This document shows positions 1 to 6,387 of a stretch of DNA of 11,381 nucleotides, one piece after another. Origin of the DNA: DRVV01 sp964487415 (GTDB lineage: Archaea > Thermoproteota > Bathyarchaeia > Bathyarchaeales > Bathycorpusculaceae); assembly GCA_964487415.1 (NCBI GenBank), contig CAZAPQ010000098.1:1-11381 (forward strand), read 5' to 3'. Position 1 is the stretch's first letter; each line of letters starts with the position of its first letter. The translations under genes were made by a program, and so were the position numbers. Below the pieces are notes generated by a model that saw only the letters and a program-made list of their open reading frames with translations, searched no databases and was not told the origin of the DNA.

Positions 1-2
1 CT

Positions 3-242
3 GGGGCCCTTAACAAGGGTAGCCTAAGCTTTAAACGCATGGTAGTGTCAGCACTTGTTGGCGGAATTATTGGCGGCTTCTTCCTACTATACACGCAATT
101 GATCTCCCCCTTCGGTATGGTCACTGATGTGGGATATAGCACCTTCATTACAATCCTTCCAAGGATTATCTATGGAATCGTAATCCCAATAATTGCAAAG
201 GTCTTCAGCTGGTATGGTTTAATACTTAGGCGATCAAGTTAG
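3..242 (+). CDS. Membrane protein, C-terminal fragment (5' end outside the window)
   Basis: The frame is open from base 3 to a TAG at 240-242 with no stop, so this is probably the last 79 codons of a longer gene. An internal ATG at 39 is also possible, but the open frame upstream favours truncation by the window edge. The visible part has two hydrophobic stretches, a Gly-rich one starting near the ATG (VVSALVGGIIGGFFLLY) and a second near the end (RIIYGIVIPIIAKVF). It ends in a short basic tail, RRSS, which suggests a cytoplasmic C-terminus. I do not recognise the family. It converges on the minus-strand membrane gene that ends at 320, with 77 bp between them. Confidence 0.55.
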   Translation, partial: GALNKGSLSFKRMVVSALVGGIIGGFFLLYTQLISPFGMVTDVGYSTFITILPRIIYGIVIPIIAKVFSWYGLILRRSS

Positions 243-250
243 CTCCCCCA

Positions 251-267
251 ATTTTCTTTTGATTTTT
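251..267 (+). terminator. Possible T-rich transcription terminator
   Basis: Two T runs (TTTTCTTTT then TTTTT) lie 9 to 25 bases after the stop of the first gene, in a convergent spacer. Archaeal termination commonly uses such U-rich tracts without a strong hairpin. A second T run is at 287-291, followed by a short dyad, AGACT-CT-AGTCT (295-306). The assignment is inferred from sequence only. Confidence 0.35.
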
Positions 268-319
268 ACCTCTAGCATGTTAAACCTTTTTAATAGACTC
301 TAGTCTGTATAGTGTTGAT

Positions 320-1312
320 TTATGTTTCAGGTTTCAGTTTCATCATTAAAATGTATAGTCCAGGAAATATGAATGAAAAGCACCAGAAGTCCGGATTATG
401 GAAGGGTGATGATAGTTCCATCCATGTTGTTGGCTCAGCATGGTATCCCCCGATTGAGTAGAATATTATAAGTTCTATTAGAAAGTAGCAGCCTAGCGCG
501 AACATAACTGCTCCCAAATTTTTCGGTTTTATTTCATGCATTTTGCCCTTTATTGTTGGCAGTAATGTTTTCAAACCTGCCAGGGACAATGCTAATAGTC
601 CGAAAACCGTTAGGGCAAAGCTCAACATGTTGTATGGCCTATATAGTATTTCTATTCCTGGCTGTGCTCTTTCAGGCCAGTATACCAGCGTTGCAAACCA
701 TGCGATGGAATAATTTAGCCAAAACATCACGAAAAGGTAAGATAGAGCAGTTATTGAGGCCCATTTGGAAACGTCCTGAGCTTGTCCATGTGCGATCTTC
801 GCTCTTAGCTTGAACAGGGAGGGCGCAATAATGATAACCATTGCAAGGCACGATACCCCTGCAATCATGAATGTGATGATCCATGGCGGTGAAGGTTCAA
901 AATACCACAACTTCTGAGCGGTTGCGATTGGGTAGGCAAAGCCCAGATACACCGTCGGGATATACGTTAAATAATATAGGCCCTCGAAAAGTATTGCTGC
1001 CTCGGCTTTACCCTTAATCTTTGTCAATACTGCTTCTCCACCTCTGAAGAATGCTAATGCTGCGTAAAGAGCAAAAATGGATGCTATCCACCTGAATACT
1101 ATTCCAACAGAGCCGCCTAACTCGCTTAGATAAAAAGCGATGAGCCACCATGTCTCTTTGATAAGCCTCTGATACATGGCTAAGTCCTCACCCATATGTA
1201 AACTCCAGCGGCTTGTCACCCAAATCCAATAGCATTGAACCCCGAAGTAGGCGAGCACAACAAACAGCACCGCAAGCCTAAAAGATCTCTTGTCAAGTAA
1301 GCTGGCCTGCAT
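320..1312 (-). CDS. Polytopic membrane protein, paralog A of a divergent pair
   Basis: A 330-residue, very hydrophobic protein with about eight membrane segments (roughly 11-33, 66-88, 105-130, 143-167, 186-210, 228-251, 266-287, 308-325). I do not recognise the family. It is clearly a paralog of the divergent gene at 1478-2488. By eye about half the residues match along the full length. Shared blocks include KETWWL (52-57), LWYFEP (135-140), CLAMV (155-159), a near-invariant loop YWPERAQPGIEIL (211-223), EPTTWME against QPTTWME (293-299) and HNPD. The conserved aromatic, charged and Pro residues sit in loops between membrane segments, so they may form a shared extracytoplasmic or cofactor site; that is inference. 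The ATG start aligns with the paralog's N-terminus. The upstream Shine-Dalgarno match is weak (GGATGA on the minus strand, 1319-1324). Confidence 0.85.
   Translation of the reverse strand: MQASLLDKRSFRLAVLFVVLAYFGVQCYWIWVTSRWSLHMGEDLAMYQRLIKETWWLIAFYLSELGGSVGIVFRWIASIFALYAALAFFRGGEAVLTKIKGKAEAAILFEGLYYLTYIPTVYLGFAYPIATAQKLWYFEPSPPWIITFMIAGVSCLAMVIIIAPSLFKLRAKIAHGQAQDVSKWASITALSYLFVMFWLNYSIAWFATLVYWPERAQPGIEILYRPYNMLSFALTVFGLLALSLAGLKTLLPTIKGKMHEIKPKNLGAVMFALGCYFLIELIIFYSIGGYHAEPTTWMELSSPFHNPDFWCFSFIFPGLYILMMKLKPET
645..703. repeat. 59-bp perfect inverted repeat, left copy
   Basis: Bases 645-703 are the exact reverse complement of 2105-2163. I compared them base by base; identity ends on both sides at 59 bp. 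In paralog A this encodes residues 204-222 plus two bases of Leu223. The phase is the same in both genes. All 17 degenerate codons are identical, although neighbouring conserved blocks such as LWYFEP differ at several third positions. A recent conversion or recombination tract is inferred. Confidence 0.95.
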
Positions 1313-1356
1313 ATTTACTCATCCTAAATCTCATACTAGGTCAGTATTTATCGTAG

Positions 1357-1363
1357 ATAAAAC
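1357..1363 (-). promoter_or_regulatory. Possible TATA box for paralog A
   Basis: On the minus strand this reads GTTTTAT, about 45 bp upstream of the ATG at 1312. A transcription start about 25 bp downstream would leave a leader of roughly 20 bases. The CTATTTATA inside the dyad at 1380-1400 is an alternative. This is an archaeal pattern match only. Confidence 0.3.
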
Positions 1364-1379
1364 TTATGTTTAGCTGTTT

Positions 1380-1400
1380 AGCCAGTATAAATAGCTGGCT
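1380..1400. promoter_or_regulatory. Dyad AGCCAG-N9-CTGGCT around a TATA-like core
   Basis: Perfect 6-bp inverted arms (1380-1385 and 1395-1400) flank TATAAATAG, which reads as a TATA-like box on either strand. The site lies in the spacer between the divergent paralogs. A symmetric protein-binding site over a TATA element would suit a repressor or autoregulator acting on one or both genes; this is inferred from layout. Confidence 0.4.
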
Positions 1401-1408
1401 TCTTAAGC

Positions 1409-1417
1409 CTTTTAAAG
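1409..1417 (+). promoter_or_regulatory. Possible TATA box for paralog B
   Basis: CTTTTAAAG, about 65 bp before the ATG at 1478. A start site near 1438 would leave a leader of about 40 bases that includes the GGTGA ribosome-binding site. It competes with TATAAATAG at 1386-1394. Confidence 0.3.
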
Positions 1418-1424
1418 CAATAAG

Positions 1425-1438
1425 CCACTTTATAGTGG
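1425..1438. promoter_or_regulatory. Second dyad CCACT-N4-AGTGG
   Basis: Five-base inverted arms around TTAT. Its centre lies about 42 bp, close to four helical turns, from the centre of the 1380-1400 dyad. A third short dyad, GGCTT-CTT-AAGCC, is at 1397-1409. They may be operator elements of the divergent promoter, but chance is possible in A+T-rich DNA. Confidence 0.25.
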
Positions 1439-1464
1439 GAATATCACTGGTCAGCTAATTTGAA

Positions 1465-1469
1465 GGTGA
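1465..1469 (+). promoter_or_regulatory. Ribosome-binding site GGTGA that decides the start of paralog B
   Basis: GGTGA matches the archaeal anti-Shine-Dalgarno complement (GGAGGTGAT) and sits 8 bases before the ATG at 1478. The in-frame TTG at 1460 would place this site inside the coding region, so the ATG is preferred. Confidence 0.5.
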
Positions 1470-1477
1470 CTTTAATA

Positions 1478-2488
1478 ATGGAAAAAACCGATAAGGCAAA
1501 CCTGTTGGGCAGTTTTTCCTTCAGAGTATCAATCTTCTTCGTTATTCTATCATATTTCGCCCTTGGAACCTATTGGCTTTATGTCACATGCCGATATACG
1601 CCTTCTTTGATACTGAATTTTTCTTATTACCGGGAAATGCTTAAGGAGACATGGTGGCTTGTTACATACTACTCCAGCGATCTTGGCCTTTCAATAGGCA
1701 TAATTATACGATGGTTAGCAAGTGTTCTGGCACTGTATACGGCTTTCCGTTTTTTGAGGGGTGGAGAAAACTCTTTTAGCAAAATTAGGCGTAAGGTCGG
1801 CATCGCAGTACTCTTGGAGGGCATTTATATCCTTACCTACGGGCCATCAGCTTTTTTGGGATTCATTTATCCAATTGCTATGGCTCATAACTTATGGTAC
1901 TTTGAGCCTAATCCACCATGGGTTATAGTCCTTCTAGTTAATGGCTTAGCATGTCTGGCCATGGTTGTGGTTATAGCACCACCATTATTAAAGTTAGGGT
2001 TAGGCATTCTACGTGGTAGTTTGCGCAGAGATGAAATAATAAAGTGGAGCTGCATAACTTGTGTCGCGTACATTTTTGCAATGTTCTGGTGGAATTACAC
2101 AATGGCATGGTTTGCAACGCTGGTATACTGGCCTGAAAGAGCACAGCCAGGAATAGAAATACTGGGCAGTCCAATAGCTTCGGCAAGTTTTTTTGCTACC
2201 GTACTTGGTCTCTTATTCATAGCCTTATACGCGCTGATGGCTGTAATGCCGGCCATCAAAGGTCATCCTGAAAGAATTAGCTATAACAAGCTGGGCTATA
2301 TAATGCTGGTTTTCAGTGCATACTTCATATTTATGCTAGTGTTATACTTCGCCGCGGGTGGTTACTACGCGCAGCCGACAACATGGATGGAAATAATAGG
2401 TCCACACAATCCTGATCTCTGGTGTATGGCACTCATTCTACCTGGAATAAAAACCTTAATGTATGCTAGGAAGGGTAAGCCCTCCTAA
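1478..2488 (+). CDS. Polytopic membrane protein, paralog B of a divergent pair
   Basis: A 336-residue protein with about eight hydrophobic segments, homologous along its length to the divergent gene at 320-1312. Shared blocks are KETWWL, RGGE, LWYFEP, CLAMV, the loop YWPERAQPGIEIL, QPTTWME and HNPD. The family is unrecognised, and no catalytic or transporter signature was identified. I chose the ATG at 1478 because GGTGA lies 8 bases upstream and the resulting N-terminus aligns with paralog A. A TTG at 1460 would add six residues. The last codons overlap the stop of the convergent glycosyltransferase gene by 4 bases. Head-to-head duplication with retained similarity suggests the two may be co-regulated or form a heteromer; that is inference. 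Confidence 0.85.
   Translation: MEKTDKANLLGSFSFRVSIFFVILSYFALGTYWLYVTCRYTPSLILNFSYYREMLKETWWLVTYYSSDLGLSIGIIIRWLASVLALYTAFRFLRGGENSFSKIRRKVGIAVLLEGIYILTYGPSAFLGFIYPIAMAHNLWYFEPNPPWVIVLLVNGLACLAMVVVIAPPLLKLGLGILRGSLRRDEIIKWSCITCVAYIFAMFWWNYTMAWFATLVYWPERAQPGIEILGSPIASASFFATVLGLLFIALYALMAVMPAIKGHPERISYNKLGYIMLVFSAYFIFMLVLYFAAGGYYAQPTTWMEIIGPHNPDLWCMALILPGIKTLMYARKGKPS
2105..2163. repeat. 59-bp perfect inverted repeat, right copy
   Basis: Exact reverse complement of 645-703. It encodes residues 210-228 of paralog B and the first two bases of the next Leu codon. The 1,401 bp between the copies (704-2104) contain the divergent promoter region and the N-terminal two thirds of both genes. Crossing over between the copies would keep both reading frames open. 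Confidence 0.95.
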
Positions 2489-3684
2489 ATGGTTAATTCT
2501 ATTGCTTCACGGTAAACTTGAAGCATTTTTTTAGCACAGAGATCCCAAGTGAAATTCTCACATACAAATCTTCTACCGTTTATTCCCATTCTTTCCCTTA
2601 GGCTCTTGTCTGATAGTAGCTTTAGGATGGCCTCAGCCAATTTCCATGCGTCTGGATCTACGAGAAGCCCTGTTTCCCTGTTGAGAACAATTTCTGAAAC
2701 TCCTCCGACATTACAGGCGACTACAGGTTTTGCCACCGCTTGGGCCTCCAGCAACGTAATTCCTTGTCCCTCTTGAAGTGACGGCAGAACCACAATGTCG
2801 CTGCAATTGTAAATCTTTGGGAGATCTGCATCGCTAACGTCGCCTAGAAAGACAAAATTCCCTGCAACATTTATTGACCTAGCGTAGCGAATTAAACCTC
2901 CTTTTAATGGTCCATCTCCTGCTATTACAAATTTAACGTTTCTATTTTCATTTATGATGTATCTTGCAGCCTCTATCAAAAGATACAGCCCTTTTCTTGG
3001 CACTAAATTACCTACAAAAAGTACGCATTGTCCACCATTAACTCCGGTTTTCCGCTTGATATGTTCGGGAACTTCTAAAGGCTTAAATAATTGAACATCA
3101 ACACCGTTAGGCACCACCCTTATCTTTTCAGCTTCAACGCCGTATAGCTGGACAATCTTTTTACGGGAATATTGGCTGACAGTTACAAGCAATGTGGCTT
3201 CTCTAGCGGATTCCATCTCTATTTTTGACAGGTAACGCAGGAAAAAACGTGAAAGCCTAACCCTTGGGGTTGAAAAGCCTATTCTGAAGGATTTGAGATA
3301 TTCATCAGCGAGAACACCGTGGATCGTTTCTATGAAGGGCTTATTCTTTCTATGCTTTTTAAGGGCGCGCAAAAATCCGTAACCGCTGACCGTATGCGCC
3401 TCATAAACATCTGCTTTTATCATGTTAAAATTCCTTGCAATTGAATTATTAAAAAACCAGTTATCTACTAAGAAATTTTTGTTGGTGGAAAAGCAGGGAA
3501 CCATAACTACTCCATTCACGACGGTTAATTTTTTGAAACCAGCCTTTGTGCCACTATAGGCAAATGTTGCAATATTGTCCCTCAATCTTCGGCTTACTTC
3601 GATTATGCGGCGTTCCACACCTCCACGATAAAGATGAGGTGGCTGCGTATTGAATACGGCAACTCTCAACTTTTTTGAGCTCAT
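2485..3684 (-). CDS. Glycosyltransferase family 4 (GT-B fold)
   Basis: A 399-residue retaining-type glycosyltransferase, expected to move a sugar from a nucleotide-sugar donor onto a glycan or lipid acceptor on the cytoplasmic side of the membrane. The N-terminal Rossmann half opens with LRVAVFNTQPP and the acceptor-side loop RGGVERR (20-26). The C-terminal donor-binding half has VLFVGNLVPRKGLYLLIEA (221-239), FVIAGDGPL (252-260), the EX7E motif EGQGITLLE (Glu305 and Glu313), then KPVVACNVGGVSEIV and TGLLVDP. Length is typical of GT4. There is no membrane segment or signal peptide. I chose the ATG at 3684 because it begins just before the Rossmann strand. A GTG at 3732 would add 16 residues but has no visible ribosome-binding site. 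Donor and acceptor cannot be told from sequence. S-layer or archaellin N-glycan assembly, or a glycolipid, is plausible. It lies downstream of the polyferredoxin gene, about 104 bases after its stop. Confidence 0.9.
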   Translation of the reverse strand: MSSKKLRVAVFNTQPPHLYRGGVERRIIEVSRRLRDNIATFAYSGTKAGFKKLTVVNGVVMVPCFSTNKNFLVDNWFFNNSIARNFNMIKADVYEAHTVSGYGFLRALKKHRKNKPFIETIHGVLADEYLKSFRIGFSTPRVRLSRFFLRYLSKIEMESAREATLLVTVSQYSRKKIVQLYGVEAEKIRVVPNGVDVQLFKPLEVPEHIKRKTGVNGGQCVLFVGNLVPRKGLYLLIEAARYIINENRNVKFVIAGDGPLKGGLIRYARSINVAGNFVFLGDVSDADLPKIYNCSDIVVLPSLQEGQGITLLEAQAVAKPVVACNVGGVSEIVLNRETGLLVDPDAWKLAEAILKLLSDKSLRERMGINGRRFVCENFTWDLCAKKMLQVYREAIELTI

Positions 3685-3788
3685 GAACCCATACCTTTCA
3701 ACATTCTGCCTGAAGTATGCCGCTTTTCCCACGACTTGGCAACTATGGCTCTCATATTATCCCCTTAAATTAATTTTCCATAACATAA

Positions 3789-4892
3789 TTAGAATATCTT
3801 TGCTAAAAGTTTACGAACAAATCCCACAATTTTTGGGTTATCAATTTTTATAGCTTCATACTCGCATGATACATAGCATTCCAGACATTTTGTGCAGCCA
3901 AAAAGCGATCCATGACCCGTCAGGTTAATGTTTGCAGGGCATACTTGTTCACACTTTTTGTCATCCATTAAGCGGCAGACACCGCAATAATCAGCTTGGT
4001 AATCTTTGCACTTATCAGGGCATATATACATGACACACTTGCTCTCATCAACTCTTGGCTTTAAAAATGGGCTTAAGACACCCACTGCATTGAGGAGCGT
4101 TCCCACTGGGCACAAGTGTTTGCACCAGTATCGTCTTTCCCTCAAACTCAGAGTTATAGTGATAATGGGCATTGTGAAAGTTTCAATCCAGAGAATAAGC
4201 TCTTTTCCCCCGATATGGAGTGCCGTTTTGATGCTTTTGAGGTGGATCATTCCTCTGGAAATGATGCCTATGGGGCAAATCGCACAGAAAACAGGAAATC
4301 TTGCAAAAACTGTTGCAACAAGGGCTGTTATGGCTATACCCTTCGCTGGTAAATCTTTATCGCTTGTCAGAGTTCCATATAATGGGCATGGCAAACACTT
4401 TAAGATTTTTCTCTGCTGGGTTTTCACATTTTTCCTTAAGTTTTTTCGTCTCTTCTCTCTTGAATTTTCGATTTTTGGGAAAGATTTGCCTACAAGCATA
4501 TCAAAACTGTCTATTACTGCGCCTATGGGGCAAGCCCAACTGCAGAAAAAGTTCCCGAAAAGCGCTATTGGAATCATAAATAACAAAACTGCCGCAACTG
4601 TTGGAACGAAAAGATGGCTTTCGACGAATCCTGTTAGTAGGACTTGTAAACCTCCAAATGGTTCAAGGATCCAAAACCCAATATCCACGTTGCCATAACC
4701 GCTAAGCCATATGCTGTCCGGAGACTGGGTTATGGGTACCCTTGAAATGAGTTGTGTAGAGGAAAAACTTCTAACCTCCACGGTTTGCCCTTTAAGGATT
4801 AAAGTTAAAGGCACTGTGAAAATGAAGAGGAAAAATGCCTTAATAGACCATCTGCAATACCTTATTACCTTCTTATTAACCTTGAATCTCAT
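3789..4892 (-). CDS. NapH/NosR-type membrane polyferredoxin (4Fe-4S)
   Basis: A 367-residue membrane iron-sulfur protein of the NapH/NosR/CcoG-like group, expected to pass electrons between the membrane quinone pool (or another carrier) and a partner enzyme. Hydrophobic segments lie near 14-33, 95-116, 184-203 and 231-250. Two signature Cys-X3-Cys-Pro motifs are clear: CSWACPIG (Cys117, Cys121) and CKHLCPVG (Cys257, Cys261). Extra pairs are CLPC (166, 169) and CAIC (203, 206). The C-terminus is ferredoxin-like. A Cys-rich stretch (286, 291, 295, 303, 306, 314, 318) precedes a textbook CTKCLECYVSCE (333-343), enough for about two clusters. NapH-like proteins usually neighbour a reductase, but none is visible here, so the partner is unknown. 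The ATG start has only a weak ribosome-binding site. The gene diverges from the radical SAM gene, with 130 bp between. Confidence 0.88.
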   Translation of the reverse strand: MRFKVNKKVIRYCRWSIKAFFLFIFTVPLTLILKGQTVEVRSFSSTQLISRVPITQSPDSIWLSGYGNVDIGFWILEPFGGLQVLLTGFVESHLFVPTVAAVLLFMIPIALFGNFFCSWACPIGAVIDSFDMLVGKSFPKIENSREKRRKNLRKNVKTQQRKILKCLPCPLYGTLTSDKDLPAKGIAITALVATVFARFPVFCAICPIGIISRGMIHLKSIKTALHIGGKELILWIETFTMPIITITLSLRERRYWCKHLCPVGTLLNAVGVLSPFLKPRVDESKCVMYICPDKCKDYQADYCGVCRLMDDKKCEQVCPANINLTGHGSLFGCTKCLECYVSCEYEAIKIDNPKIVGFVRKLLAKIF

Positions 4893-4940
4893 CTCTTGGA
4901 CGCTTCATTGTTCATGTATGCTAAACGTTGCTTCTACATT

Positions 4941-4948
4941 CATATATT
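4941..4948 (-). promoter_or_regulatory. Possible TATA box for the polyferredoxin gene
   Basis: The minus strand reads AATATATG, about 50 bp upstream of the ATG at 4892, leaving a leader of roughly 25 bases. Pattern match only. Confidence 0.25.
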
Positions 4949-4959
4949 GCAGAGAACCC

Positions 4960-4967
4960 TTAAATAT
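4960..4967 (+). promoter_or_regulatory. Possible TATA box for the radical SAM gene
   Basis: TTAAATAT lies about 60 bp upstream of the ATG at 5023, predicting a start near 4990 and a leader of about 30 bases. The spacer 4893-5022 therefore appears to hold divergent promoters and nothing else I can identify. Confidence 0.35.
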
Positions 4968-5022
4968 TTCATTACACAAGCGATGTTAAAAATGCGATTA
5001 CGCATCTTGCAGGCGCTTTCAG

Positions 5023-6372
5023 ATGATGATTCTACTGATAAATCCGGGAATACCGCCTGATTCACCTTGGGGTCTTTCAAAACTCCTACCCCCATTGGGT
5101 CTGGCGTATGTTGCCGCCTCTCTCGAGAACGCCGGCTTCAAAGTTAGAGTCTACGACAACTACCTGCATAAAAAGCCAGCCACCTACATGGGCAACTTAG
5201 TGCGAGAGTTTAAACCCGATATTGTGGGGATAGGCTGCAACTCAGTCAACTATCGCCTTTGCATAGGGATGGCCAAAGCTGTTAAGGAGGCGAATCCCGA
5301 CTGCAAGGTTATCGTCGGAGGGCCCCATCCCACCTATTCTCCTGAGAGTATGCTAAAGTATCATGAAATAGACTATGCTATCGTAGGTGAGGGAGAACGG
5401 GCTACGGTTGAGTTGATAAAATGCATCGAGGAGGGTGAGGATCTACGGGAAATATCTAAAATTCCAGGTGTTGCCTGTAGGATTGATGGAAAAGTATGGG
5501 AAAATCCACCAAAACTTATTGAAGATTTAGATGAAATTCCTTTCCCTGCAAGACATCTTTTATCAATGGAACTGTACGACAGAAAGATTGAATACTTGGA
5601 TGTTGAGCCGGCGGATGTTATGAATGTAGTGAGAGGGTGTCCTTTTGACTGCGATTTTTGTGAGACAAAGAAAATTTGGGGATACGCTTGCCGGACCTTC
5701 AGCCCATATAGGATTGTCGAAGAGATCAAACATTTAATCGATAATTATGGCTCTAAGGGTGTGTATTTTATAGGCGACAATTTTACAGTCTATAAAGAGA
5801 GAACGCTAGAGTTTTGTGAGTTGTTAAAAAAGAATAAAATTGACATAGAGTGGGCATGCGACACTAGGGTAGACTTAGTTTCGAGGGAACTCCTCTATAA
5901 AATGAAAGAAGCGGGATGTAAAACCATATGGTTCGGCATTGAATCAGGTTCTCCCAAAATATTAAAGGAAATAAATCGAGGATTCACTGTTGAACAGGCA
6001 ATTAACGCTGTTAAGCTGTGCAAAAAGGTTGGAATAAGAACCGCTTGCTCTTTTATGATCGGCATGCCCAGCGAAACCATTGGGGATATGATGGCTTCCT
6101 TTAAGTTGGCTAAAAAATTGAATCCAGACTGGTGCCAGTTTAACATATACGTGGCGTGTCCTGGAAGCAAAATGTACGAGGAGGTTCTCCAAAAGGGTCT
6201 TTATGATCGTAAGGAGGATTTCCTGCTCTACGTTAAGACAGAGAACTTTAATTATGAATCACTTCTAAAGATCCATAAAATGTTTATGGACGGGCTTGGG
6301 CGGACGCCTAAGCGATTGCTCCGCGCATTCGTGAGGAAGCTTTTAAAAACTTTAAAGCCTGTTAAGCCTTAG
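5023..6372 (+). CDS. B12-binding-domain radical SAM enzyme (class B type)
   Basis: A 449-residue soluble enzyme with the two-domain layout of cobalamin-dependent radical SAM proteins. The N-terminal Rossmann-like B12-binding domain (about 1-140) starts MMILLINPG, followed by LPPLGLAYVAASLENAGF, PDIVGIG, VIVGGPHPTY and DYAIVGEGE, all typical of the family. The radical SAM domain carries Cys206-X3-Cys210-X2-Cys213 (RGCPFDCDFC) for the 4Fe-4S cluster. It continues with FIGDNFT, the strand IEWACDTRVD, and WFGIESGSPKILKEINRG, normal for a TIM-barrel radical SAM core. The classic DXHXXG cobalamin ligand motif is absent (DNYLHK stands nearby), as in many class B members. The family includes methyltransferases and ring-forming enzymes acting on lipids, pigments or natural products. 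The substrate here is unknown. The start is the first of two adjacent ATGs, with no strong ribosome-binding site. It is probably cotranscribed with the beta-helix gene 15 bp downstream. Confidence 0.9.
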   Translation: MMILLINPGIPPDSPWGLSKLLPPLGLAYVAASLENAGFKVRVYDNYLHKKPATYMGNLVREFKPDIVGIGCNSVNYRLCIGMAKAVKEANPDCKVIVGGPHPTYSPESMLKYHEIDYAIVGEGERATVELIKCIEEGEDLREISKIPGVACRIDGKVWENPPKLIEDLDEIPFPARHLLSMELYDRKIEYLDVEPADVMNVVRGCPFDCDFCETKKIWGYACRTFSPYRIVEEIKHLIDNYGSKGVYFIGDNFTVYKERTLEFCELLKKNKIDIEWACDTRVDLVSRELLYKMKEAGCKTIWFGIESGSPKILKEINRGFTVEQAINAVKLCKKVGIRTACSFMIGMPSETIGDMMASFKLAKKLNPDWCQFNIYVACPGSKMYEEVLQKGLYDRKEDFLLYVKTENFNYESLLKIHKMFMDGLGRTPKRLLRAFVRKLLKTLKPVKP

Positions 6373-6387
6373 TCATAGGCGAGTAAC

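Noticed and set aside
553..813. Open frame antisense to paralog A sharing a peptide with an open frame antisense to paralog B (1971-2186)
   Set aside because: The shared peptide is only the antisense reading of the 59-bp inverted repeat. Both frames lie inside strongly supported membrane protein genes and lack ribosome-binding sites.
1460..1477. TTG at 1460 as the start of paralog B
   Set aside because: It would bury the GGTGA ribosome-binding site inside the gene. The ATG at 1478 has correct spacing and aligns with paralog A.
3685..3732. GTG at 3732 as the glycosyltransferase start
   Set aside because: The extra 16 residues precede the normal N-terminal Rossmann strand and no ribosome-binding site lies before the GTG.
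4006..4698. 230-codon open frame on the plus strand opposite the polyferredoxin
   Set aside because: The minus-strand frame carries all the CXXC and CX3CP motifs and a full-length family match. The plus-strand frame has no recognisable domain.
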